Notes: generated by a model from the sequence alone, not told the origin. Positions 1 through 9,161 are shown, counted from the first letter of the stretch. The stretch: 33,149 nucleotides of DNA from an uncultured Eubacteriales bacterium (GCA_900551995.1 URXW01000017.1:1-33149), one strand, 5' to 3'. Numbers and translations are program-made.

Positions 1-11
1 GGGAGAGAGTT

Positions 12-49
12 TCCAAAGGGAGAGGGCGCGCACGCCCTTTCCCTTTGGA
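12..49. repeat. Inverted repeat (17-bp hairpin)
   Basis: Arms 12-28 and 33-49 pair over 17 bp with one G-T wobble around the loop CGCA. No strong T-run follows on either strand. It may be the terminator of a gene beyond the left edge or an intergenic repeat. I see no gene in 1-225. Confidence 0.5.
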
Positions 50-96
50 CGCTTCTTTGCACTCCGCCGCTGCTGGCAAAAGTAACCCCGCCGGGA

Positions 97-133
97 GGCA
101 AAACAAACGAAGCCCCGCCACCGGCGGGGCTTC
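97..133 (-). terminator. Rho-independent terminator after the P-type ATPase
   Basis: An 11-bp perfect GC-rich stem (109-119 with 123-133, 3-nt loop) is followed on the minus strand by a T-rich stretch (GTTTGTTTTG). It lies about 90 bases past the ATPase stop codon and is the likely end of the metal-efflux transcript. The 134-225 gap also holds a short GC hairpin around 168-187 without a T-tail. Confidence 0.75.
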
Positions 134-225
134 AATAAATAGTGAATGATGAAAATGAATCATCGCTTCCGCGCCTCCGGCGCGGGGGAACGAACTCCGA
201 ACAACTGAGAGGCACGACCCCTCCC

Positions 226-2106
<1,881 letters not shown>

Positions 2107-2230
2107 CTCGCCATCTCCTTTGCTGTTTCTCGTTCTCCGTCACACCGTGTCCAAGTTGATGTTCAACCCTTTGTACAGGTATGATTTCTATATGTGTCAG
2201 CCCCCTGTACGCTTACGGAGGCCGGGGCTT

Positions 2231-2449
2231 TTACAGCTCGATCTCGCAGTCCGGCTCCACCCTTTTGCACGCCTTCACCACCGCCTTCATGGTGGCGTTC
2301 ACGTCCGCGCCCTCTGCGAATTCCACGATCATTTTCTGGGTCATAAAGTTCACCACAGCGGAGGTCACGCCCTCCGTTTTTCCTGCGGCCTCCTCCATCA
2401 AATTGGCGCAGTTCGCGCAATCCACCTCGATGTTGTACGTCTTTTTCAT
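2231..2449 (-). CDS. Free-standing HMA-domain metal-binding protein
   Basis: A 72-residue protein that is a single ferredoxin-like HMA domain. It begins MKKTYNIEVD and carries the metal-binding CxxC as CANC (Cys11, Cys14). Such proteins bind soft metal ions and hand them to a P1B ATPase. Here it is the first gene of the minus-strand unit, followed 124 bases later by an ATPase that lacks its own HMA domain, so it very likely acts as that pump's detached metal-binding domain. The start has an AAAGGAGT ribosome-binding site. The 2107-2230 gap holds a GC-rich hairpin near 2195-2230 but no gene that I can see. Confidence 0.88.
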   Translation of the reverse strand: MKKTYNIEVDCANCANLMEEAAGKTEGVTSAVVNFMTQKMIVEFAEGADVNATMKAVVKACKRVEPDCEIEL

Positions 2450-2479
2450 GCAGTATGACTCCTTTCCGCGCCTTTAAGC

Positions 2480-2497
2480 ATTAAGCACTTGTTTAAT
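2480..2497. promoter_or_regulatory. Candidate ArsR-family operator
   Basis: The 18-nt dyad ATTAAGCACTTGTTTAAT is symmetric apart from one base pair. AT-rich dyads of this size are typical of SmtB/ArsR-family operators. It overlaps the -35 box of the plus-strand regulator promoter and lies just downstream of the start expected from the minus-strand promoter, so a repressor bound here could silence both directions. Confidence 0.55.
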
Positions 2498-2517
2498 CAT
2501 TCTGCCCGTAGTATAAT
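2489..2517 (+). promoter_or_regulatory. Promoter of the ArsR-AraC regulator
   Basis: TTGTTT (2489-2494), a 17-base spacer, and TATAAT (2512-2517). The leader to the start codon is about 85 bases and ends in a strong AAAGGAGG site. Confidence 0.65.
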
Positions 2518-2538
2518 GCGCCTAAAGCCCCTTGTCAA
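2510..2538 (-). promoter_or_regulatory. Promoter of the HMA/ATPase operon
   Basis: On the minus strand a perfect TTGACA (2533-2538), a 17-base spacer and TATACT (2510-2515). Its -10 box overlaps that of the opposing promoter, so the two polymerases must compete. Confidence 0.75.
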
Positions 2539-2607
2539 CGGTTTTGCCCCACTCCCTTCCGCCCGGGCGAAAACCATTGCCATTCGGGCGAAAAAGGAGG
2601 TCATTTT

Positions 2608-3318
2608 ATGGAGAAAACACCCCTCCCCCACTACCACGGCGAGGAGCCGAACCACGCGCTTTTTGTCCGCGAATTGCTGGAAAACGCCGATACCTTCCAG
2701 AATTTATCGAACATTTTCAAGCAGTTGGGGGACGCCAACCGCATCCGCATTTTCTGGCTCCTGTGCCACTGTGAGGAGTGCGTGGTCAACATCGCCGCCA
2801 TGACGGAAATGTCCAGCCCCGCCGTCTCCCACCACCTGCGTATTCTGAAGGACAGCGGACTGCTTTTAGCCCGCCGGGACGGGAAAGAGATGTACTACCA
2901 CGCCGCCGACACCGCCGAAGCCCGCCTTCTCCACGAGATGATCGAGCAGGTCATGGACGTCGCCTGTCCCCGCTGGCGTTCCGAGGCGGAGCAGGTGCGC
3001 CTCATCCGTCAGATCCACGATGATATGCTCTCCCATCTGGACCAGCGCATCACCATCGACGACCTCTGCCACCGCTATCCCATCAACCCCACCACGCTGA
3101 AGGACGTGTTCAAAACTGTGTACGGCACGTCCATCGCCGCCCACCTGAAGGCGCACCGTCTGGAGCGCGCCGAGCAGCTGCTGCTGGAGAGCGACGCCAG
3201 CGTCGCGGACGTGGCGCGGCAGGTGGGCTACGAGAGCCAGAGCAAGTTCTCCACGGCGTTCCGGGAGCAGTTTGGTCAGCTGCCAAAGGAGTACAGAAAA
3301 TCGCATAAACCGCTGTAA
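2608..3318 (+). CDS. ArsR-AraC fused transcriptional regulator
   Basis: A 236-residue DNA-binding protein made of two regulator types. Residues about 28-110 are an ArsR/SmtB winged helix, with the recognition-helix signature around SSPAVSHHLRIL. At 53-58 it has CHCEEC, placed like the alpha-3 thiolate site of CadC and ArsR that senses Cd, Pb or As. Residues about 145-235 are an AraC/XylS-type double helix-turn-helix, ending in the family's VGYESQSKFSTAFREQFG-like segment. ArsR alone is normally about 100 residues, so this is a true fusion rather than an overlong start. It is divergent from the HMA/ATPase operon and likely represses it and itself until metal binds. What the AraC half adds (activation or a second recognition site) is unknown. 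Confidence 0.88.
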   Translation: MEKTPLPHYHGEEPNHALFVRELLENADTFQNLSNIFKQLGDANRIRIFWLLCHCEECVVNIAAMTEMSSPAVSHHLRILKDSGLLLARRDGKEMYYHAADTAEARLLHEMIEQVMDVACPRWRSEAEQVRLIRQIHDDMLSHLDQRITIDDLCHRYPINPTTLKDVFKTVYGTSIAAHLKAHRLERAEQLLLESDASVADVARQVGYESQSKFSTAFREQFGQLPKEYRKSHKPL

Positions 3319-3346
3319 TTACTGCCTTTTTTATCCACATTAGTAT

Positions 3347-3388
3347 AAAAAATCACCGCAGGAGCACACGCCTCCCGCGGTGATTTTT
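3347..3388. terminator. Bidirectional terminator between the regulator and spo0A
   Basis: A 12-bp stem (3348-3359 with 3377-3388) extends inward through GGAG/CTCC. It has A-runs on the left and T-runs on the right, so it serves both converging genes. Confidence 0.8.
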
Positions 3389-3395
3389 CGTCCGT

Positions 3396-4130
3396 TTACG
3401 CCTGCTTTATCGCCAGCTGCAGCCGGTCGGCGATCATGGCGATGAACTCGCTGTTGGTGGGCTTTCCCTTGGCGGAGTTCACCGTATACCCGAAATATTT
3501 TTGCAGCGTTTCAATGTCGCCCCTGTCCCAAGCCACCTCAATGGCGTGGCGGATGGCGCGCTCCACGCGGCTGGGCGTGGTGCCGAAACGCTTGGCGACC
3601 TCCGGATAGAGCACCTTCGTCACCGCGTTGATCACGTCCATATTCTCCACCGTCAGAATGATGGCCTCCCGCAGATATTGATACCCCTTGATGTGCGCCG
3701 GAACGCCGATCTCATGGATAATGGCGGTCACCATTCCCTCCAGCTGCGGGGTGCTCTGCTCATCGGGAGGCGCAGCGGCTCCGGTGATATGCTCCAACAG
3801 CGATTTGCTGTCCGCCGGCTTGGGCAGGAAGGCGTATGCCCCCGCCTGCCGCGCCTGCTGCACGGTGTTGTCCATCACCGCCGAGGTGATAACGATGGTC
3901 CGCGTCCCCTTCCCGCGGATACGGCGCAGCAGTCCCAGACCGTCCAGCCCCGGCAGCAGCGTGTCCGTCAGCAGCACCTGCGGGTGCAGCGTCTCCACCG
4001 CCTCCAATGCCGCCAGACCGTCCCCCGCGTCAGCCACCACCTCCACGCTGCCGCTGGACTCCAACGCCTTACGCAAGGAAGCGCGGTAACCGACGTCCAT
4101 ATCTGCGATGCAAACTGTGATTTTCTTCAT
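3396..4130 (-). CDS. spo0A: Sporulation master regulator Spo0A
   Basis: Response regulator that, once phosphorylated, switches on entry into sporulation. The 244-residue protein has an N-terminal receiver domain with acidic-pocket residues Asp10 and Asp12, phosphoacceptor Asp56 (LLTDTLLPG) and the conserved Lys in FLPKP. The C-terminal Spo0A DNA-binding domain includes the near-invariant stretches RVERAIRHAIEVAW and GKPTNSEFIAMIADRL. The frame is open to 4373, but the start at 4130 is preceded by an AGGGGGG site and gives the normal family length. The gene stands alone, converging on the metal regulator and divergent from the YitT gene. A perfect 0A box lies 119 bases upstream of the start codon, suggesting autoregulation. 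Confidence 0.97.
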   Translation of the reverse strand: MKKITVCIADMDVGYRASLRKALESSGSVEVVADAGDGLAALEAVETLHPQVLLTDTLLPGLDGLGLLRRIRGKGTRTIVITSAVMDNTVQQARQAGAYAFLPKPADSKSLLEHITGAAAPPDEQSTPQLEGMVTAIIHEIGVPAHIKGYQYLREAIILTVENMDVINAVTKVLYPEVAKRFGTTPSRVERAIRHAIEVAWDRGDIETLQKYFGYTVNSAKGKPTNSEFIAMIADRLQLAIKQA

Positions 4131-4248
4131 CGTAGGTTCCCCCCTATTTTCCGCACAAATTTTCCGGCGTGCGCTTCGTGCAAAACACACCAGTAATCGC
4201 CACGCCACTATGAAAAATACCACAAAGGGACACCGAGCGCAAGGGAAT

Positions 4249-4257
4249 TTTGTCGAA
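4249..4257 (+). promoter_or_regulatory. 0A box upstream of spo0A
   Basis: TTTGTCGAA matches the Spo0A-binding consensus (TTTGTCRAA) at every base. A weaker site (AAAGTCGAA on the minus strand) sits near 4429-4437. The 4131-4527 intergenic region otherwise holds AT-rich DNA at 4210-4310 where the spo0A promoter should lie, and a short CGCCAC/GTGGCG dyad near 4335-4356. I could not fix the spo0A promoter boxes. Confidence 0.55.
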
Positions 4258-4466
4258 TATAAATATTTATTTTTCCAAAAAATCATAAAATTTTGGTACA
4301 AAACCCATAGAGGGTATACGCGCCCCCTGTCCGTCCGCCACATGATGTGGTGGCGAAAAACGAAACGAAACACGACGAAACTTTCCTTAGCGGCTTCTTA
4401 TCGCCCCGTTCCCCTGTTTTTCGACTTTTCTTCACGGGAAAATCCCGGCACGGCTTTATCGGGCGA

Positions 4467-4495
4467 TTGACAAGCCCCGGTTTTTTCGGTAACAT
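4467..4495 (+). promoter_or_regulatory. Promoter of the YitT-family gene
   Basis: Perfect TTGACA (4467-4472), a 17-base spacer and a weak -10 box TAACAT (4490-4495), 32 bases before the start codon. Confidence 0.6.
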
Positions 4496-4527
4496 GATGG
4501 GCAGACTGGGAAATGGGAGATGATCGC

Positions 4528-5394
4528 ATGAAACGGGCACTGAAAAGTATCATTTTACAATACGGCATGATCACGCTGTCCTGCGCGCTGTACGCCGTGG
4601 GCTTCAACTGGTGCTTCGACCCCAACCACCTGAGCGTGGGCGGCTTCACCGGTATCGCGCAGATCATCAACTACTTCCTCCCGCAAGCCCCCATCGGTGC
4701 GGTGATCGTGGTGCTGAACCTGCCGCTGTTCGTCCTCAGCTGGAAGCACGTGGGGCGGCAGTGGCTGTACGCCACGCTGTACGCCACGGTGGTCAGCTCC
4801 GCCATGATCGACCTGCTGGCGGGGGTGTACACCTTCGCGCCCATGGAGCCTATGCTCGCCGCCATCTACGGCGGCGTGATCGTGGGGCTTGCCTGCGGTC
4901 TGATGCTGCGGAACAGTGCCACCACCGGCGGCACGGAGCTGGCGGCGCGGCTGCTGAAGCTGAAGCTGCCCGGTCTGTCCATCGGTACCCTGTGCTTGAC
5001 CATCGACGCCGTTGTGGTGCTCTCCTACGCCGCCGTGTTCCGGGATCTCACCCAGGCACTGTACGCCATGGTGGCTCTGTTCCTCATCTCCAAGATCATT
5101 GACCGGGTGGTGTACGGCGGCAACGGGGCAAAGATGGCGTTCATCGTCTCCGAGCAGTACGACGCCATCACCGGCAAGCTGCTGGAGCTGGATCGGGGCG
5201 TGACGCTGCTGGAGGGACGGGGCGGCTTCAGCGGCAAGCCGAAGAACGTGATCCTGTGCGCCTTCAGCCGCGCCCAGATCGTCAGCATCAAGGCGATCGT
5301 CAAGGACGCCGACCCGGACGCGTTCGTTATCGTTTGCGACGCCTATGAGATACTGGGCGAGGGCTTCGGCGTCAACACCCCGGAGGGGCTGTGA
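4528..5394 (+). CDS. YitT-family membrane protein (DUF161 + DUF2179)
   Basis: A 288-residue integral membrane protein. The first 170 or so residues form five or six hydrophobic helices with glycine-rich turns (HLSVGGFTGIAQII, GGVIVGLACGLMLR, ATTGGTELAARLLK), characteristic of the YitT/DUF161 family. The last 80 or so residues are a soluble DUF2179 domain (KPKNVILCAFSRAQI ... DPDAFVIVCDAYEILGEGF). The family is widespread in Firmicutes and its substrate is unknown; I do not assign one. The start at 4528 is chosen because GGGAGA lies 7 bases upstream; an in-frame ATG at 4513 has only a poorly spaced site. It is monocistronic, with its own promoter and terminator. Confidence 0.92.
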   Translation: MKRALKSIILQYGMITLSCALYAVGFNWCFDPNHLSVGGFTGIAQIINYFLPQAPIGAVIVVLNLPLFVLSWKHVGRQWLYATLYATVVSSAMIDLLAGVYTFAPMEPMLAAIYGGVIVGLACGLMLRNSATTGGTELAARLLKLKLPGLSIGTLCLTIDAVVVLSYAAVFRDLTQALYAMVALFLISKIIDRVVYGGNGAKMAFIVSEQYDAITGKLLELDRGVTLLEGRGGFSGKPKNVILCAFSRAQIVSIKAIVKDADPDAFVIVCDAYEILGEGFGVNTPEGL

Positions 5395-5414
5395 CGCTTG
5401 CAGGTTTGGAATCA

Positions 5415-5455
5415 ACGCGGGAGACGCGCCAAGGGCGCGTCTCCCGCGTCATCTT
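5415..5455 (+). terminator. Strong rho-independent terminator
   Basis: A perfect 16-bp stem (5415-5430 with 5434-5449, loop AAG) is followed by a short T-run (CATCTTTT). It ends the YitT-family transcript. From 5456 to 5540 I see nothing definite. Confidence 0.85.
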
Positions 5456-5542
5456 TTGCCTGCCCCATCAGTCACCTTTGTCAAAGGCGGCAGGGGCGGG
5501 ACTTCCTGTTTTGTGCGAAATAGAGCAAGTGTGAAAAAAGGG

Positions 5543-5576
5543 TAGCAATTTGAAAAAAGTGCTGTTATAATATACT
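5543..5576 (+). promoter_or_regulatory. Probable promoter of the acyltransferase/acyl-CoA ligase operon
   Basis: TATAAT at 5566-5571 has a poor -35 (TAGCAA, 17-base spacing). The alternative is TTGAAA at 5550-5555 with TATACT at 5571-5576 at 15-base spacing. Both point to a start near 5578-5583, leaving a leader of roughly 90 bases that contains the repeated elements described below. Confidence 0.45.
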
Positions 5577-5601
5577 ATTGCAGGGTATCTCGTTGCATTG
5601 T

Positions 5602-5621
5602 CAATGTAATATTAAATATTA
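5602..5621 (+). promoter_or_regulatory. Shared 20-nt leader motif, copy 1
   Basis: CAATGTAATATTAAATATTA. The same sequence with two substitutions occurs at 30148-30167, between the promoter and start codon of the SPT-like operon. Both copies lie just downstream of the predicted transcription start, where a repressor or an RNA-level regulator would act. Confidence 0.55.
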
Positions 5622-5658
5622 GGTGCCCTTGTAAAACACGCATATAAATATTAGATGC
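5614..5658 (+). repeat. Direct repeats in the leader
   Basis: AAATATTAGGTGC (5614-5626) and AAATATTAGATGC (5646-5658) differ at one base and are offset by 32 bases, close to three helical turns. The first copy overlaps the shared leader motif. They may be paired protein-binding sites. Confidence 0.5.
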
Positions 5659-5671
5659 ACAGGAGAAATAT

Positions 5672-6547
5672 ATGGAGACCTACAAGAAACGGCGGGGCGA
5701 CCGGAAGGATGGACGGCTGCTGCGGGAGCTGGATTCCCTGCACTTCATCACCGGCATTATCTACCCCAACCGGTGCGACAACGAGGCGTACATCTCCGTG
5801 AAGGTGGATCTGACCGCCATGAACGAATATCTCGCCAAGAAGAACGCGGCGGAGACGGATTTCCCCTACACCATGTTCCATGTGGTGGTGGCGGCGTTGG
5901 AAAAGACCATCATGCTGCGCCCCAAGCTGAACCGGTTCATTGTGAACAGCAATTTCTACCAGCGGAACGAGGTGTCCGCGGCGTTCGTGGTGAAAAAGCA
6001 GTTTTCCGACAAGGGCGCGGAGGCGTTGGCGGTGCTGCACAGCCGGGAGGAGAACACGCTGGAGGACGTTCACGAGTATATCCGCCAGCAGGTGATGGAG
6101 TGCCGCAGTGAGAAGGTGGACCCCACCACCGGTGTCATGGACTATCTGAACAAGATCCCCCGGTTTATCAGCAAGACCGCCATCCGCATCCTCATGTGGC
6201 TGGACAAGCACGGCTGGGTGCCGGCGGACATTATCGCCACCGACCCCTATTACAATTCCGTGGTCATCTCCAATCTCGGCTCCATCAAGCTGAAGTGCGG
6301 ATACCACCATCTGACCAACTGGGGCACCTGCTCCCTGTTCTGCATTATCGGTGAAAAGAAGAAGTCCCCTGTTTTCAGTGAGGACGGCAGCGTGTCCCTG
6401 CGGGAGACGCTGGAGCTGGGTCTGACCATCGACGAGCGGTTGGCGGACGGCTACTACTACTCCAAGTCCGTGCGGCTTCTGGAGTACCTGCTGACGCACC
6501 CGGAGGAGCTGGAAAAGCCCATGAGCGAGGAGGTTCAATATGAGTGA
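5672..6547 (+). CDS. E2/CAT-superfamily acyltransferase-like protein lacking the catalytic His
   Basis: A 291-residue soluble protein resembling only the catalytic domain of 2-oxoacid dehydrogenase E2 acyltransferases, with no lipoyl or E1/E3-binding domain. Similarity is clearest in the C-terminal half: the SNLGS segment at 200-204 and the region before DERLADG (254-260). In E2 and CAT enzymes this last motif is DHRxxDG, and its His is the general base; here it is Glu255. Two adjacent histidines (212-213) could substitute, but that is a guess. It overlaps the acyl-CoA ligase by 8 bases, so the two are translationally coupled and likely share a substrate. It could be a non-canonical O- or N-acyltransferase or a carrier without classical catalysis. 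Start: AGGAG 8 bases upstream. Confidence 0.7.
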   Translation: METYKKRRGDRKDGRLLRELDSLHFITGIIYPNRCDNEAYISVKVDLTAMNEYLAKKNAAETDFPYTMFHVVVAALEKTIMLRPKLNRFIVNSNFYQRNEVSAAFVVKKQFSDKGAEALAVLHSREENTLEDVHEYIRQQVMECRSEKVDPTTGVMDYLNKIPRFISKTAIRILMWLDKHGWVPADIIATDPYYNSVVISNLGSIKLKCGYHHLTNWGTCSLFCIIGEKKKSPVFSEDGSVSLRETLELGLTIDERLADGYYYSKSVRLLEYLLTHPEELEKPMSEEVQYE

Positions 6548-8273
6548 AGTAAAAACCCCGTGGAAGGACTATATGGGTGGCGTGCCCATGCATCTGGACT
6601 ATTTCCAGGGCAGTATGTTCGACGCTGTGGAGCGGATCGCGGATATGTACCCCAACAGTATCGCCTTCGACTTTATGGGGCGTTCCACCACGTACCGCAA
6701 GATGGTGCAGGAGATCGAAAAGTGTGCCAAGAGCCTGAAAACGCTGGGCGTGCGCCCCGGCGACAAGGTGACCATCGCCATGCCCAACTGCCCGCAGGCC
6801 ATCTATATGTTCTACGCGGTGAATCTGGTGGGCGGCATCGCCAACATGATCCACCCTCTGTCGGCGGAAAAGGAGATCGAGTTCTATCTGAACGCCTCGG
6901 AGTCCACCACCGCCATTACGCTGGATCAGTTCTACGACAAGTTCGAGCACGTGCGGCAGAACACCAAGATCATCAACATTATCATCGCCTCCGTGAAGGA
7001 CGCCTTGAGCCGCACCATCCGGGCGGGCTATATGCTCACCGAGGGGCGGAAGATACAGAAGATCCCCGAGGACGCGCCGGTCATCCGGTGGCGGGAGTTT
7101 ATGGATATGTCCCGGTTCTGCTTCTACAAGAGCTACCGGGTGGAGCGGGGCTTTAACGACCCCGCCGTGATCCTGTACTCCGGCGGCACCACCGGCACCA
7201 CCAAGGGCATCGTGCTGACCAACGGCAACTTCAACGCGCTGGGACAGCAGATCATCGCCACCAATCCCATGTTCCGTCCCGGCGACAGGATGCTGGCCGC
7301 CATGCCCCTGTTCCACGGCTTCGGGCTGGGCGTGTGCGTCCACTCCATGCTGTCCCAGGGCGGACGGTGCATCCTCATCCCCCGGTTCACCGCCAAGAGC
7401 TACGCCAAGCAGATCGTGAAGTACAAGTGCAACTTTATCGCCGGTGTGCCCACTCTGTACGAGGCGTTGCTGCGACTGCCCAGCATGGACGGTGCCGACC
7501 TTAGCAGTCTGAAGGGCGTGTTCTCCGGCGGCGACAGCCTGTCCATTGAGCTGAAGAAGAAGTTCGACAGGTTCCTGTACGACCACCACGCGGTCATTCA
7601 GGTACGGGAGGGCTACGGCACCACGGAGACGGTGACCGCCTGCTGCCTGACCCCCACCAATATCTATAAGGAGGGCTCCATCGGTCTGCCCTTCCCCGAC
7701 ACCTATATCAAGATCGTCAGACCCGACACCGACGAGGAGGTACCCTACGGCGAGGAGGGCGAGATCCTGCTGGCGGGCCCCACCGTCATGCAGGAGTACA
7801 TGAACAACCCCGAGGAGACGGCGCATACGCTGCGGAAGCACGCGGACGGGCTGACGTGGGTGTATACCGGCGATCTGGGCACCATGGACGAGCAGGGCTT
7901 CATCTACTTCAAGGGACGCGCCAAGCGGATGATCATTACCTCCGGCTACAACGTGTATCCCGGTCAGCTGGAGAATATTCTGGACGCCCACGAGTACGTG
8001 CAGATGAGCTGCATCATCGGCGTGCCCGATCCCTACAAGATGCAGAAGGTGAAGGCGTTCGTGATGCTCAAGGGCGGCGTCCCCGCCAACGACGAGACGA
8101 AGCGGGAGCTGCTGGACTACTGCCGCAAGCACGTTGCCAAGTACGCCATGCCCTACGACATCGAGTTCCGGGAGGAGCTGCCCAAGACGCTGGTGGGCAA
8201 GGTCGCCTACCGCGTGCTGGAGGACGAGGAGAAGGCAAAGCTCGCCGCGCAGGGAGAGCAGACGGAGGCGTAA
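6540..8273 (+). CDS. AMP-forming acyl-CoA ligase (FadD-like)
   Basis: A 577-residue adenylate-forming enzyme that activates a carboxylic acid, probably a medium- or long-chain fatty acid, to acyl-AMP and then acyl-CoA. The P-loop YSGGTTGTTKG is at 213-223, the A5 motif (GYGTTETV) near 360, the A7 motif (YTGDLG) near 443 with GRAKRMIITSGYNVYP after it, and the A10 lysine in KTLVGKVAYR near 560. Length and order are normal for the family. It overlaps the E2-like gene and precedes a YheO-type regulator by 74 bases. The shared leader motif ties it to the SPT-like operon, for which it could supply acyl-CoA; this link is inference. Chain length cannot be read from sequence. Confidence 0.9.
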   Translation: MSEVKTPWKDYMGGVPMHLDYFQGSMFDAVERIADMYPNSIAFDFMGRSTTYRKMVQEIEKCAKSLKTLGVRPGDKVTIAMPNCPQAIYMFYAVNLVGGIANMIHPLSAEKEIEFYLNASESTTAITLDQFYDKFEHVRQNTKIINIIIASVKDALSRTIRAGYMLTEGRKIQKIPEDAPVIRWREFMDMSRFCFYKSYRVERGFNDPAVILYSGGTTGTTKGIVLTNGNFNALGQQIIATNPMFRPGDRMLAAMPLFHGFGLGVCVHSMLSQGGRCILIPRFTAKSYAKQIVKYKCNFIAGVPTLYEALLRLPSMDGADLSSLKGVFSGGDSLSIELKKKFDRFLYDHHAVIQVREGYGTTETVTACCLTPTNIYKEGSIGLPFPDTYIKIVRPDTDEEVPYGEEGEILLAGPTVMQEYMNNPEETAHTLRKHADGLTWVYTGDLGTMDEQGFIYFKGRAKRMIITSGYNVYPGQLENILDAHEYVQMSCIIGVPDPYKMQKVKAFVMLKGGVPANDETKRELLDYCRKHVAKYAMPYDIEFREELPKTLVGKVAYRVLEDEEKAKLAAQGEQTEA

Positions 8274-8347
8274 CGCCCGGACGCCGTGCCCCGGACGAAG
8301 GGGCGCACACACCGGAATGGACACGAGAAAAAAGGAGGCGGCCTGCC

Positions 8348-9037
8348 ATGGATGCGGAGCTGATACGGCAATATACCCTTATCGTTGATTTTCTCGGGCA
8401 CGTGCTGGGCCCGGATTATGAGATCGCACTACACGAGCTGGAGGACGACTCCAACCGGATCATCGCCATCGCCAACGGCGAGCTGACCGGGCGGCATATC
8501 GGCTCCCCCCTCAGCAACAAGATGCTGGAATTCGTGGCGGGGAACCTGTACGAGACGCAGAACTACGTGCTGAACTTCGAGTCCGTGTCCGCCACGGGCA
8601 AGGTCATGTGCTCCAACTCCATGTTCATCAAGGGGCGGCACGGGGAGCTGAGCGGTCTGCTGTGCATCAACTTCGACGCCAGCCGGTACGAGGAGCTGTC
8701 CTGCAAGGTCATGGAGCTGTGCGGCGGCGGGCGGAAGCGGGGCGTGCCCAGCGGCACGCGGCTGATCGCCGACAGCAACGACCCGGTGGAGACGCCGGTA
8801 CGCAGCGGCTATCCCACGTCCATCGCCGGTGCCACCGCCAGCATCGTATCTCAGGTGGTGGCGAACTACCCGGTGGAGGTGGATCGGCTGACGCAGGACG
8901 AGAAAATGGAGATCATGGATATTCTGAACCGCAAGGGCGTGTTCCTGCTGAAAGGCTCCGTGAGCCACGTGGCGCAGACGCTGCACAGCAGCGAAGCCAG
9001 CATCTACCGGTATCTGGGAAAGCTGAATAACAAGTGA
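8348..9037 (+). CDS. YheO/DauR-type PAS-HTH transcriptional regulator
   Basis: A 229-residue regulator. Residues about 5-120 form a YheO-like PAS domain (DFLGHVLGPDYEIALHELED, then the NGELTGRHIGSPLS segment). Residues about 160-225 form an HTH_22-type helix-turn-helix that begins LTQDEKMEIMDILNRKGVF and ends ASIYRYLGKL. Relatives such as DauR repress amino-acid catabolic genes; the ligand here is unknown. The ATG at 8348 has AGGAGG 9 bases upstream, although the frame is open much further back inside the ligase gene. As the last gene of the acyltransferase/ligase operon it is a candidate for the protein that recognises the leader repeats. Confidence 0.88.
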   Translation: MDAELIRQYTLIVDFLGHVLGPDYEIALHELEDDSNRIIAIANGELTGRHIGSPLSNKMLEFVAGNLYETQNYVLNFESVSATGKVMCSNSMFIKGRHGELSGLLCINFDASRYEELSCKVMELCGGGRKRGVPSGTRLIADSNDPVETPVRSGYPTSIAGATASIVSQVVANYPVEVDRLTQDEKMEIMDILNRKGVFLLKGSVSHVAQTLHSSEASIYRYLGKLNNK

Positions 9038-9042
9038 GAAAA

Positions 9043-9068
9043 AGGTCGGCGGGAGCCGGCCTTTTTTT
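9043..9068 (+). terminator. Rho-independent terminator
   Basis: An 8-bp stem with one wobble (9043-9050 with 9055-9062, loop GGGA) is followed by seven T residues. It ends the acyltransferase/ligase/regulator operon. Confidence 0.85.
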
Positions 9069-9113
9069 ACCTGCGCCTTACCGGAGGGGGCAGGATATTT
9101 TTTGCGCCTGTGA

Positions 9114-9142
9114 TTGACCGGGCAGACGAAATACGGTATAAT
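9114..9142 (+). promoter_or_regulatory. Promoter of the xpaC-telA-TPM cluster
   Basis: TTGACC (9114-9119), a 17-base spacer and a perfect TATAAT (9137-9142). Confidence 0.8.
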
Positions 9143-9161
9143 AGCCGCATAGCGGCTATTA
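9139..9161. promoter_or_regulatory. Perfect inverted repeat overlapping the -10 box
   Basis: TAATAGCCGC, the 3-base spacer ATA, then GCGGCTATTA: 10-bp arms without mismatch, starting inside the -10 box and covering the transcription start. The position is that of a repressor operator. It could also form a 5' hairpin in the RNA. Confidence 0.6.

Noticed and set aside
6375..8324. 649-codon frame on the minus strand
   Set aside because: Shadow of the acyl-CoA ligase, which carries all adenylation motifs on the plus strand.
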